From Paenibacillus montanisoli (GTDB lineage Bacteria > Bacillota > Bacilli > Paenibacillales > Paenibacillaceae), in the NCBI RefSeq assembly GCF_003268025.1, contig NZ_QLUW01000001.1, positions 496,001-560,000 of the forward strand: a stretch of 64,000 nucleotides of DNA, in the 5' to 3' direction. Below the pieces are notes generated by a model that saw nothing but the letters and a program-made list of their open reading frames with translations, had not been told where the DNA came from and searched no databases. The position numbers and the translations under genes were made by a program. Of this stretch, positions 25,691 through 33,664 are shown one piece after another; position 1 is the first letter of the stretch, and every line of letters starts with the position of its first letter.

Positions 25691-25721
25691 GCCGGGGCGA
25701 AACGTTAGCTTCAGCCCCGGC
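25691..25721 (+). other. GC-rich hairpin after the CotB-like gene
   Basis: GCCGGGGC (25691-25698) pairs perfectly with GCCCCGGC (25714-25721). There is no T-run, so it is at most a weak terminator or an mRNA stabiliser. Confidence 0.6.
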
Positions 25722-26318
25722 GGCAGCCTTGCCGTACCGATCTTGAACCTGAAGCGCCAGTGAATGCGTTTTGCCAGTCATCATTAACACTATTCGGACT
25801 TTCTTCTACCCGCCAGTGCCGCTGTATCTTAATTCCTCCAAGAAAATACCTATTCGTCTCTCGACCAATCGTGCCGTAGGAGACTCCAAAGACGCGCCGG
25901 CAGTAGAGCTTTGCAGCAATTCGCGTATCTGATGAACGGCAGCTATTGAAATCATTGTCGAATGGCAGCTGGTAACGATTTGGCACCAAGGTTGTCATCG
26001 CAGCCCGGGCTGGGTTCTAACGGATCCGGCCTAGGGGTGCCGATCGAATGGATGTCTGCAGCCGGAACTGTACCCCTACCAGCAATACGCTTTTGTACCC
26101 GGCCACAGTTCGCGAGATTTGGCGGCGAAGACTCCCTGGAATATCCTCTTGTTGCGTTCGGTATGGATGTGGTTGTGGACGGCTTGCAGACGATCATACG
26201 CCCGAACATGTGGAACAATCCGCCTTCTGTTACGTTGTCATCCCGGCAGGACTGCTCACCAATCTACTCTGTCTATATGCATGAACGCAATTAATAGGAT
26301 GAAAGGAGGTCGATTTTC
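25722..26318. other. 600-bp gap without a confident gene
   Basis: Short open frames exist on both strands (about 25962-26294 plus, 25711-25998 and 25952-26218 minus), but none has a ribosome binding site or a recognisable domain. The region precedes the next coat gene and probably contains its promoter. It could be the remains of a decayed coat gene; nothing I see proves it. Confidence 0.4.
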
Positions 26319-26984
26319 ATGAAACATCGTCACCCTTTATTGGACCGTTATGTCGAGCTTGATATTTCAGGAAAATCAATTCCTATTCGCGGCAAACTGA
26401 TTGATCTAGGTCAAGATATTCTCGTGCTTCATAACGGTACGCAATTTTTGTATGTTCCTTTGATCCACTTGCAGCAGCTCCGTCTTGCCAAGAACGAAGC
26501 CCAAGATATAGACGTGCCTGAACTTCCGTTCGAACCGCAGAATGATCCGATATCCTACCGGAAAGTATTAATGAATGCCAAGGGTATGTTTTCCGAGCTC
26601 TATATTACCGGCAATCAATCCATCCATGGTTATCTCACAAGCGTCATGAACGATTTCTTCGTCTTCTATTCGCCGGTCTACCACTCCGTCATCATCTCGC
26701 TGCATCACCTCAAATACCTGATTCCTTACAATCCGAACGTGACGCCGTACACCCTGACACCGGAGCAGTTCCCGCTAAAGCCTTCCCCCATTACCCTTGC
26801 GCGCACGTTTGACCAACAGTTGAGGAAGCTGATCGGCGAATTCGTCATTCTGGATCTCGGCGAGAATCCGAACAAGATCGGTGTCCTCAAAGGCATCGAC
26901 CAAAATATGATCGAGCTATCGACAGCGGGCGGTAACGCGGTATATTTGCACTTCGATCACGTCAAGACGGTTCACCTGCCTTGA
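26319..26984 (+). CDS. CotB/DUF2642-like coat-associated protein
   Basis: The 221-residue protein appears to consist of three similar beta units. Each ends in a 'V(Y)(V/L)P-hydrophobic-H-hydrophobic' pattern (FLYVPLIHLQQL, VIISLHHLKYL, AVYLHFDHVKTV) and contains a 'G-K-L/I-x-D/V-hydrophobic' turn. The same pattern occurs in the CotB-like repeats upstream and in DUF2642 proteins. It lacks a Ser-rich tail. AAAGGAGG precedes the ATG. Likely a spore coat component by context; role unknown. Confidence 0.65.
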   Translation: MKHRHPLLDRYVELDISGKSIPIRGKLIDLGQDILVLHNGTQFLYVPLIHLQQLRLAKNEAQDIDVPELPFEPQNDPISYRKVLMNAKGMFSELYITGNQSIHGYLTSVMNDFFVFYSPVYHSVIISLHHLKYLIPYNPNVTPYTLTPEQFPLKPSPITLARTFDQQLRKLIGEFVILDLGENPNKIGVLKGIDQNMIELSTAGGNAVYLHFDHVKTVHLP

Positions 26985-27098
26985 CTAGTTTGAAATGCGG
27001 CTTCTTCACTCGCGTGGGGAAGCCATTTACATAGGAAGCGAATTTGGCGGGCATGATAGGCAAGGATTGAATGAAATGGCAATTAAGGAGGAAACGCA

Positions 27099-27323
27099 AT
27101 GATGCAGCCGGTAACGGCCAAGGAGCTTGAATATTTGGCGGATTCGTTATCCAACGAGGATTTATTGATCAAGCAAAATGCGGTCATGGCCGCTTCCGCA
27201 ACAAACGGCGCATTCAGACAAGCTGCCGCGCAAATGATTCAGACGCACCAGCAGCACGCGCAAATGCTTCTTCAAGCGATCAGCCAGCACCAGCACCTGG
27301 CACCGACACAGCCGCAGCAATAG
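27099..27323 (+). CDS. Small CotF-like spore coat protein
   Basis: The 74-residue, mostly helical protein has a CotF/ferritin-like pattern (LEYLADSLSNEDLLIKQNA...) and a Gln/His-rich end. AAGGAGG precedes the ATG. The next CotF-type gene starts 24 bases later, so they form an operon. Short CotF partners in tandem are common in Paenibacillus-type genomes. Confidence 0.7.
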   Translation: MMQPVTAKELEYLADSLSNEDLLIKQNAVMAASATNGAFRQAAAQMIQTHQQHAQMLLQAISQHQHLAPTQPQQ

Positions 27324-27347
27324 CAGAAGGGGAGGCAATCGACCAAC

Positions 27348-27761
27348 ATGGATCAGCAGCAATATCAGCAGGGACAAGCCCGGCCGATCTTATCCGATGA
27401 AGACTTAGCCTACACGGTTCTGGCGGATCTGAAGCGCGTCGTACGCGAATACGCAACGGCCGCAACGGAAGCGAACTGCCAGCAAATCCGGCAGCTGTTT
27501 ACGAATTTGATGAACAGCACCTTGCAGATGCAGGGCAATCTGTATAATTTGATGCTGCAGCATAATATGTACGACACATCTTCGCCGGCACTGCGCCAAG
27601 AAGTGGACAAGCAGCTGAAGATGAACCAGCAGACCGCGCAGAAAACGCAGCAATTCCTGCAGCAGCAGCATCTTGGCGGCTATGCGAGCCACCAATATCA
27701 AGCTCCGCAGCAGCAGCTCCACCAGCAGCAGAACCCAGGCGTCAATCCTTACTTTATGTAG
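27348..27761 (+). CDS. CotF-family spore coat protein
   Basis: The 137-residue protein has a Gln-rich start, a CotF-type helical domain (about 15-95: ILSDEDLAYTVLADLKRVVREYATAA, helices around TNLMNSTLQMQ and NLMLQHNMY) and a Gln/His-rich tail. GGGGAGG precedes the ATG. It closes the coat island and is followed by a terminator. Confidence 0.78.
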   Translation: MDQQQYQQGQARPILSDEDLAYTVLADLKRVVREYATAATEANCQQIRQLFTNLMNSTLQMQGNLYNLMLQHNMYDTSSPALRQEVDKQLKMNQQTAQKTQQFLQQQHLGGYASHQYQAPQQQLHQQQNPGVNPYFM

Positions 27762-27808
27762 GTAGGATAAGAATTGAATTTGGATAGCAGGTTGTAGACA
27801 ACCTAAGG

Positions 27809-27842
27809 AGAGGGCAGCCGTATTCGGCTGTCCTTCTTTAAT
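27809..27842 (+). terminator. Terminator at the end of the coat island
   Basis: AGGGCAGCCG (27811-27820) pairs with CGGCTGTCCT (27825-27834), with one mismatch-type pair and a 4-nt loop, followed by TCTTT. Confidence 0.75.
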
Positions 27843-27959
27843 TGCCCTCTTTTCTGCTTTGCAGGAAGCTTGGATTCGTTGTAATATAATCTTTATAGCT
27901 ATTTCATATCGCGGGCTTGGAAGCTCGCGTGCGATTTGTACAATCAGGAGGGTTTGACG

Positions 27960-28451
27960 ATGAATGAACGGAAAATGCAAATACTTGAACTGCTGAAGGA
28001 AGATGCGAGACGCAGCGCGGATCTGATCGCGACGATGCTGGACGCGCCGGCGGCGGAGGTTAAGCAGGCGATTGCGGAGATGGAGCAGGATCATGTCATC
28101 GTCAAATATGCGACCGTTGTCAATTGGAGCAAGGTTGAAGACGAGAAAGTAACCGCACTGATCGAGGTTCAAATTACGCCGGAACGCGGACGCGGCTTTG
28201 AAGGCATCGCGGAACGCATTTACCTATATCCTGAAGTGAAATCGGTTTATTTGATGTCGGGCGCCTATGATCTGCTTGTTGAGGTGCAGGGGAAAACGCT
28301 GAAGGACGTAGCTTCCTTCGTCTCCAACAAGCTGTCGCCGATCGATGCCGTGCTTTCCACGAAGACATTCTTTATTTTGAAAAAATACAAGCAGGACGGC
28401 ATTATATTCGAAGAGCGCGAAGACGACCACCGTCTTCTCGTCTCGCCGTGA
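27960..28451 (+). CDS. Lrp/AsnC-family transcriptional regulator (YugG-like)
   Basis: The 163-residue protein has an N-terminal winged HTH (about 1-60) and a RAM/AsnC ligand-binding domain (about 70-150; GAYDLLVEVQGK). The start is ATG 27960 after AGGAGGGTTTGACG; a longer frame from 27936 lacks a site. An aminotransferase follows 10 bases later. B. subtilis has the same pair as yugG-yugH, so regulation of that enzyme or of amino acid pools is likely. Confidence 0.9.
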   Translation: MNERKMQILELLKEDARRSADLIATMLDAPAAEVKQAIAEMEQDHVIVKYATVVNWSKVEDEKVTALIEVQITPERGRGFEGIAERIYLYPEVKSVYLMSGAYDLLVEVQGKTLKDVASFVSNKLSPIDAVLSTKTFFILKKYKQDGIIFEEREDDHRLLVSP

Positions 28452-28461
28452 AGGGTGATCG

Positions 28462-29682
28462 GTGATGATAAAAGATGAAGAAAAGCAAACCGGCACGTTA
28501 ACGCGCCGCGCTTCGATGGCAGATTATTTGTCCCCTCAAGTGCGCTCGATTAAGCCGTCGGGCATCCGCAGATTTTTCGATTTGGCCAGCGGCCGCAAAG
28601 ATATCATCACGCTCGGCGTCGGCGAGCCGGACTTCGTAACGCCTTGGCATGTGCGGGAAGCATCGGTTTATGCGCTAGAAATGGGCAAAACGCAATATAC
28701 TTCAAATGCGGGCACGCCCGAACTGCGCGAAGAGATCGGCATTTACTTAAAGCGGGAGTTTGATGTGGCTTACGATCCGGCGAAAGAAGTTCTTGTGACG
28801 GTCGGCGGCAGCGAGGCGATCGATTTGGCGCTGCGCGCGCTGATCTCCCCTGGCGACGAGATTCTGGTTCCGGAACCGTGCTATATTTCTTACTCTCCGA
28901 TTACGGCGCTAAGCGGCGGCGTGCCGGTTGGCGTGGAAACGTTCGCTAAGGATCAGTTCAAGCTGACCGCAGAGTCGCTAAAGGCTTCGATTACGCCGCG
29001 CTCCAAAGTGCTCATACTTTGCTACCCGAGCAATCCGACCGGCGGCATCATGACTTACGAGGATTGGATGCCGATCGCGAAGGTCGTAGAGGAGCATGAT
29101 TTGATCGTCATTTCAGACGAGATCTACGCTGAGCTTACGTACGGTTCGAAGCATGTCAGCTTCGCATCGCTGCCTGGCATGAAGGACAGAACGATTTTGG
29201 TCAGCGGATTTTCGAAGGCTTTTGCAATGACCGGCTGGCGGATCGGCTACGCTTGCGGCCATCCGGAGCTCATTTCGGCTATGCTCAAAATCCACCAGTA
29301 CACCGTCATGTGCGCATCGAATATGGCCCAGATCGCGGCGCTGGAAGCTCTGCGCAACGGCATGGATGAAAAGAACCGCATGGTGGAATCTTACAATCAG
29401 CGGCGCAGACTTATCGTGCAGGGCTTCCGGGACATCGGCCTGCAGTGCCATGAGCCGCAGGGCGCTTTCTATGCTTTCCCTTCCATTGCCGGCCTAGGCG
29501 TAACCTCGGAGGAGTTTGCGACTGGACTACTGAATGAGCACAATGTGGCTGCAGTGCCGGGCGACGTATTCGGTCTCGGCGGTGAAGGCCATCTTCGCTG
29601 TTCGTATGCCACATCTGTGACCTTGATTACAGAGGCGATTGATCGGATCGGCCAGTATGTAAGGAAACTAAAGGAAAATTAA
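28462..29682 (+). CDS. Class I/II PLP aminotransferase (YugH/PatA-like)
   Basis: The 406-residue fold-type I aminotransferase has the PLP lysine in SGFSKAFAMTGWRIGY, the conserved NPTGG loop (YPSNPTGGI), and DEIYAELTY for the ring-stacking Asp and Tyr. It is probably active on alanine, aspartate or aromatic amino acids; specificity cannot be read. Two ATG codons overlap GGTGATGATAA, a weak start; translation is probably coupled to the regulator upstream. Confidence 0.9.
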   Translation: MMIKDEEKQTGTLTRRASMADYLSPQVRSIKPSGIRRFFDLASGRKDIITLGVGEPDFVTPWHVREASVYALEMGKTQYTSNAGTPELREEIGIYLKREFDVAYDPAKEVLVTVGGSEAIDLALRALISPGDEILVPEPCYISYSPITALSGGVPVGVETFAKDQFKLTAESLKASITPRSKVLILCYPSNPTGGIMTYEDWMPIAKVVEEHDLIVISDEIYAELTYGSKHVSFASLPGMKDRTILVSGFSKAFAMTGWRIGYACGHPELISAMLKIHQYTVMCASNMAQIAALEALRNGMDEKNRMVESYNQRRRLIVQGFRDIGLQCHEPQGAFYAFPSIAGLGVTSEEFATGLLNEHNVAAVPGDVFGLGGEGHLRCSYATSVTLITEAIDRIGQYVRKLKEN

Positions 29683-29792
29683 TTTAGGGATACTCATTTC
29701 TGTCAGTCTTTGTTATAATTTAATAAAACTTTATAAACGCACATGCACAAGCGTCGTTAGGTTTTGTTGAATTGGTGACAGGAGGGATGGCC

Positions 29793-30005
29793 ATGACTTG
29801 TGCGAAAACGGGTCTTAAGCTTTTGTCCTCATCATCGATACGCCGGTTGGAAGACGAAATTTATGCGCTGCGCATGAAGATGGAACAGTCATATGTCGAG
29901 GAAGCGACGTTCGGTTCCGAGAAAGTCATAGACTTAAGCCGCAGATTGGATAAAAAAATAAATGAATATATGCAATTCAGAAGAGCCTGGGCGCAGCAGT
30001 CGTAA
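29793..30005 (+). CDS. Spo0E-family aspartyl phosphatase
   Basis: The 70-residue protein has the family motif SEKVIDLSRRLDKKINEY. Such proteins remove phosphate from Spo0A~P and delay sporulation. ATG 29793 was chosen because AGGAGGG lies six bases upstream; ATG 29787 and TTG 29772 lie on or before that site. A TATAAT (29714-29719) upstream suggests its own promoter. Confidence 0.88.
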   Translation: MTCAKTGLKLLSSSSIRRLEDEIYALRMKMEQSYVEEATFGSEKVIDLSRRLDKKINEYMQFRRAWAQQS

Positions 30006-30032
30006 CGGCTAGCACAATTAGCTCTTTTTCGG

Positions 30033-30068
30033 AGAAGGGGTCCTTAACGGGACTTCTTTTCTTTTTTG
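30033..30068 (+). terminator. Terminator after the Spo0E gene
   Basis: AGAAG-GGG-TCC (near 30034-30045) pairs with GGAC-TTCT (about 30050-30058), with a G bulge, followed by TTTCTTTTTT. Confidence 0.6.
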
Positions 30069-30096
30069 CAAATGGAAGAAGGAGTATCGGTATGAC

Positions 30097-31269
30097 ATGA
30101 AATCGCCTGCGAATTTGAGAGTGTTTAATTTCTTGTTTTTTGCGCTGCTTGCCATGTTTATTTCATTCCTGCCCGTTTATTTGGATGCGCAAGGACTGGC
30201 CGCGACGGAGATCGGCTTTATTATCGGGACCGGCGGTTTCGTATCGCTCTTCGCCTCGCCGTTCTGGGGGATGGTCAGCGACCGGGCGAAGACGATCCGA
30301 AAGGTTCTGCTGCTGCTCATCGCCTGCTCCACGATCGTAGGCTACGTGCTCTATGCATCGGGCAGCTTTGCGCTGCTCATCACGTTTACGATGCTGATGT
30401 ATTTCTTCCTGCTGTCGATGGACCCGCTCACGGAAAGCTTGAACTTCCAGACAGCTGAGGCAAGGGGCGTCAGCTATGGCTCGATCCGGACGTTCGGCGC
30501 GCTCGGCTATGCGGTTATGTCGCTGGCTGTCGGGTACGTGATGAAGCTGTTCGGCGTGGAAGGGATGGCGCCGTTGTATGCCGTTATCGGCGTAATTAGC
30601 TTCCTTGTGGTGCTGACGCTGGACGACGCGCCTGCCGCAAGCAAACCGGTTAAACTGAAGGCGCTCGGGAAATTCCTGACCCATCGGGAAACGCTGATGT
30701 TTCTCATTCTGATCTTCATGGCTGCTGTGCCGTCCAGAGCTAACGACACTTACTTGGGCGTTTACCTGCGCGAGCTTGGCGGCGGGCCGGAGCTGATCGG
30801 ACAAGCATGGTTCCTGGCCGCCGGCAGCGAAATTCTCGTATTCGCGCTTAGCTTCTGGTGGATGCGGCAAGGCAAAGAGATGGCTTTGATCGCATTTGCC
30901 AGCTTGTGCTACTTTCTGCGCTTCTTTCTCTCGGCTTGGATCACCGATCCGCATGCGCTGACCTATTTGCAGGTACTGCAAATTTTTACGTTCCCGATTT
31001 TCTATACGGCCGCGATACAATACTTGTACCGCATCGTTCCCGAGGAGTGGCGCGCAACCGGACAAACGGTGCTCGCGCTGCTGTTCTTCGGCGTGTCGGG
31101 CATTGTCGCCTCTTATGCCGGCGGATGGCTGTTCGAGGCATTTAGCGGCCATGTCTATTATTTGGCCATCTCGGCTGTGTCGTGCTGCGCGTTCCTGTTC
31201 AGCCTGGTGCTGCTAGCCTTTAGCGGAAAGAAAGATCGGACTGGCAGGCAGGAAATCCGCGCCACCTAG
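30097..31269 (+). CDS. MFS transporter, phenylpropionate permease (HcaT) type
   Basis: This 390-residue, 12-helix permease resembles the MFS_1_like/PPP group, with an early FFALLAMFISFLPVYLDAQG and a conserved YGSIRTFGALGYA. The substrate is unknown. ATG 30097 is used; GAAGGAG lies about ten bases upstream. The gene stands alone, followed by a region of hairpins. Confidence 0.82.
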   Translation: MKSPANLRVFNFLFFALLAMFISFLPVYLDAQGLAATEIGFIIGTGGFVSLFASPFWGMVSDRAKTIRKVLLLLIACSTIVGYVLYASGSFALLITFTMLMYFFLLSMDPLTESLNFQTAEARGVSYGSIRTFGALGYAVMSLAVGYVMKLFGVEGMAPLYAVIGVISFLVVLTLDDAPAASKPVKLKALGKFLTHRETLMFLILIFMAAVPSRANDTYLGVYLRELGGGPELIGQAWFLAAGSEILVFALSFWWMRQGKEMALIAFASLCYFLRFFLSAWITDPHALTYLQVLQIFTFPIFYTAAIQYLYRIVPEEWRATGQTVLALLFFGVSGIVASYAGGWLFEAFSGHVYYLAISAVSCCAFLFSLVLLAFSGKKDRTGRQEIRAT

Positions 31270-31318
31270 GCGGAATGATGCCAGCTTAGCGAGCATATGT
31301 GCTATAGTGGATCTAAAT

Positions 31319-31469
31319 GCGCAGAAGTACATCGCTGCGCGTGCGGATCGTTGTTACGATCGCTGTTGTCCCCCGGATTTTTTTGAATTTATGAATGATC
31401 TAATGGTTGAATTCCGGGGGACAAAGGATGAATGTTTTGCGTGGCTAGGGTCATGCAAAACATTCATCC
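31319..31469. other. Cluster of four inverted repeats, possible structured RNA
   Basis: Four hairpins lie in 150 bases: GCGCAG/CTGCGC (31319-31324, 31335-31340), GATCG/CGATC (31346-31350, 31357-31361), TTGTCCCCCGGA/TCCGGGGGACAA (31366-31377, 31413-31424) and GGATGAATGTTTTGC/GCAAAACATTCATCC (31426-31440, 31455-31469). The last is a perfect 15-bp stem with a 14-nt loop. No T-runs follow, so these are not ordinary terminators. The position is between the MFS gene and the cobalamin adenosyltransferase gene. I do not see the conserved B12 box, so it is not a cobalamin riboswitch. Confidence 0.6.
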
Positions 31470-31573
31470 GAGGCAAACGAACGCTTGCGCTTCTTCACAA
31501 CGATTCCGCCCGCTCTGCTTCTGTACTCTGCTGTTTATCGGGGTGAAAGGAAAACGACAGGAGGGTGAACGCC

Positions 31574-32149
31574 TTGAAATTATATACACGAACCGGAGAC
31601 GGGGGAGACACGTCGGTGAAAGGCGGAAGAGTCCGCAAGGACGACAGCCGCGTGGAAGCATATGGCACGGTCGATGAGCTGAACAGCTTCGTCGGGCAGG
31701 CGGCAGCCGTCGCTTCGCGGGAAGGGCTAAGCGAGCTAGTGGCCGAGCTGCTGGAGATTCAGCAAGAGCTGTTCGACTGCGGCTCTGATTTGGCATTCGC
31801 CGATCCGAGCGGCCGGGATCTGAAGCTGACCGAAGCGTCGGCAACCCGTTTGGAAAGCTGGATCGATGCCCATACGGCGGCATCGCCTGCGATTGCTCGG
31901 TTTATTTTGCCTGGCGGGAGTGAAGTTTCGGCTTTGCTTCACGTATGCAGGACGGTATGCCGTCGGGCGGAACGGCGCATCGTGACGCTATCCGCGGAAG
32001 TAGCGGTGCACCCGCCGGTCAGAACGTATATGAACAGGCTGTCCGACTATTTCTTCGCGGCGGCGCGCTATGCGAACGTGAGGCTCGGGGTGCCGGATAC
32101 GGAATACATTCGGAGTGCGGACGTGTTCCGCAAGAAGAGCGATGACTAA
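31574..32149 (+). CDS. Cob(I)alamin adenosyltransferase, PduO type
   Basis: The 191-residue enzyme transfers adenosyl from ATP to cob(I)alamin, giving adenosylcobalamin. The N-terminal signature is YTRTGDGGDTS (ATP loop), with EAYGTVDELNSFVG and a later RAERRIVTLS for nucleotide contacts. TTG 31574 was chosen because AGGAGG ends nine bases upstream; the GTG at 31565 is too close to the site. It overlaps the next gene. Confidence 0.92.
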   Translation: MKLYTRTGDGGDTSVKGGRVRKDDSRVEAYGTVDELNSFVGQAAAVASREGLSELVAELLEIQQELFDCGSDLAFADPSGRDLKLTEASATRLESWIDAHTAASPAIARFILPGGSEVSALLHVCRTVCRRAERRIVTLSAEVAVHPPVRTYMNRLSDYFFAAARYANVRLGVPDTEYIRSADVFRKKSDD

Positions 32150-33107
32150 GCAATTGTATTATGAGCCGCTTGTCGTACAGGTATTGGATGAGGACAGCGG
32201 CAAAATGGTCCGGACGGTGCTTGAGCGCCGTCTCGGCGTTTCGCGCAAGCTGCTGTCGCGGCTCAAGCTGACGGAGCAAGGCATCACGGTGAACGGGGAG
32301 CGCGTATATACCAATGACCGCGTCGGCGCAGGCGACCGGATCGAGCTGCGGATGGAGCAGGAAGAATCGGATGATATTTTGCCTGAGCCGATGGAGCTCG
32401 ATATCGTGTACGAAGATGCGGATGTGCTGGTCGTCAACAAGCCTCCGGGCATTGTCGTGCATCCGACGCACGGCCACTATACGGGGACGCTTGCGAACGG
32501 GGTCGTTTTTCACTGGAAACAACTAGGGGAGCGGGTTCGGTTCCGGCCGATTCACCGGCTCGACGAGGAGACGTCCGGGCTGGTCGCGATCGCGAAAACG
32601 CCTTACGTCCACCAGCAGCTCTCCGAGCAGCTGCAGGCCGGCGAGGTGGATAAACGCTACCGGGCTTACGTTTACGGCTGTCCGGCTGAAGCGGCCGGAA
32701 CGGTGAATGAACCGATTGACCGCGATACGGCCAATCCTCATTTGCGCGTCGTGACGCCGGACGGATATCCTTCGGTTACGCACTATGAAGTGGAGACCGT
32801 GTACGGAAGCGGCGATGCAGCGAAGGTGAACGTAAAGCTCGAGACGGGGCGCACGCATCAAATCCGAGTGCATATGAAGCACCTCGGCTCCCCGCTGATC
32901 GGGGACAAGCTGTACGGCTATGCGGATGAGGGCTCCGCCCACGATGCCCCGGCCGGCTCAGCTGCGTTGGAGGCGGCGATATCGAGGCAAGCGCTGCATG
33001 CCGCGATTCTGTCGTTCACGCACCCGATTACGCGGGAGCGGATGACGTTCGAGGCGGGGCTGCCGGAGGATCTGCGCCGGCTTGAAGCAGCGCTGCGACA
33101 GCTATAG
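32142..33107 (+). CDS. RluA/RluD-family pseudouridine synthase
   Basis: This 321-residue RNA-modifying enzyme converts uridine to pseudouridine in rRNA or tRNA. An S4-like N-terminal domain (about 25-75: LERRLGVSRKLLSRLKL) precedes the catalytic domain with HRLDEETSGL (catalytic Asp) and RTHQIRVH. ATG 32142 overlaps the previous stop by 8 bases, which implies coupling; a start at 32115 would overlap further. The exact target position is unknown. Confidence 0.92.
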   Translation: MTKQLYYEPLVVQVLDEDSGKMVRTVLERRLGVSRKLLSRLKLTEQGITVNGERVYTNDRVGAGDRIELRMEQEESDDILPEPMELDIVYEDADVLVVNKPPGIVVHPTHGHYTGTLANGVVFHWKQLGERVRFRPIHRLDEETSGLVAIAKTPYVHQQLSEQLQAGEVDKRYRAYVYGCPAEAAGTVNEPIDRDTANPHLRVVTPDGYPSVTHYEVETVYGSGDAAKVNVKLETGRTHQIRVHMKHLGSPLIGDKLYGYADEGSAHDAPAGSAALEAAISRQALHAAILSFTHPITRERMTFEAGLPEDLRRLEAALRQL

Positions 33108-33143
33108 GAGCATCGCGATTAGAGCGGAGTGCCCAGGAGGGTA

Positions 33144-33200
33144 ATGGATGAGCGCGGCCCAGAGGGCTTCGCCGTCTGCTTTGCGATATTTTCGAAATGA
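33144..33200 (+). CDS. Possible 18-residue leader peptide coupled to the Spx-like gene
   Basis: A strong AGGAGGG (33135-33141) stands before ATG 33144, which reads 18 codons (MDERGPEGF...) to TGA 33198-33200. That stop overlaps ATG 33197, an in-frame upstream start of the next gene. The arrangement looks like a coupled leader. AGGAGGG is only 2-3 bases before this ATG and six bases before another ATG at 33148 in a different frame, so it is uncertain which is used. Confidence 0.35.
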   Translation: MDERGPEGFAVCFAIFSK

Positions 33201-33220
33201 ATGGAGATTTGGAAGAACGT

Positions 33221-33580
33221 ATGAAGAAGCTGACGATCTACGAGTACCCCAAGTGCGGTACCTGCCGCAGCGCAATAAAGTTTCTAAAAGGCAAAGGCTA
33301 CGAGCTGGAGTCGCATAATGTGTTCGAAACGGCTCCATCCGCAGCGACGCTGAAAACGATCATTGAACGAAGCGGCTTGGACGTGAAGAAGTTTTTCAAC
33401 ACCTCCGGCGAGGTCTACAAGGAGCTGGGGCTGAAGGACAAGCTGCCGGGCATGACCGAACAGGAGAAAATCGAGCTGCTGGCCTCGAACGGCAGATTGA
33501 TTAAGCGTCCTATCGTAACGGACGGCAAGACTGTTACGGTCGGCTTCAAAGAAGAGGAGTATGATCGCGTCTGGGGCTAG
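33221..33580 (+). CDS. Spx/ArsC-family protein (YusI/YffB-like)
   Basis: The 119-residue thioredoxin-fold protein has an N-terminal redox pair in YPKCGTC and a C-terminal RPIVTDG loop, as in ArsC/Spx relatives. It may be a reductase or an RNA-polymerase-binding regulator. The CxxC and RPI pattern fits YusI more than Spx itself. ATG 33221 (MKKLTIYEYPK) has GGAAG nearby. ATG 33197 is in frame and may be used through coupling to the short leader frame upstream. Confidence 0.85.
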   Translation: MKKLTIYEYPKCGTCRSAIKFLKGKGYELESHNVFETAPSAATLKTIIERSGLDVKKFFNTSGEVYKELGLKDKLPGMTEQEKIELLASNGRLIKRPIVTDGKTVTVGFKEEEYDRVWG

Positions 33581-33664
33581 CCCCGATACGAAATTGAGAG
33601 TCGGTTAAGCCGGCTCTCGAACTAGTCCATCATACACTAGCAAAACTTAGGAGGAAGACGTCAA

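Noticed and set aside
31307-31546. 79-codon frame across the hairpins
   Set aside because: No ribosome site, no homology that I recognise, and it reads through perfect inverted repeats.
31270-31573. Cobalamin riboswitch before the adenosyltransferase gene
   Set aside because: The conserved B12 box and core are not found; the hairpins are long simple inverted repeats.
33148-33318. Out-of-frame 56-codon reading frame (MSAAQRASPS...) starting six bases after AGGAGGG
   Set aside because: It overlaps the Spx-like gene in another frame and its product looks like a basic shadow; kept only as an alternative use of that ribosome site.
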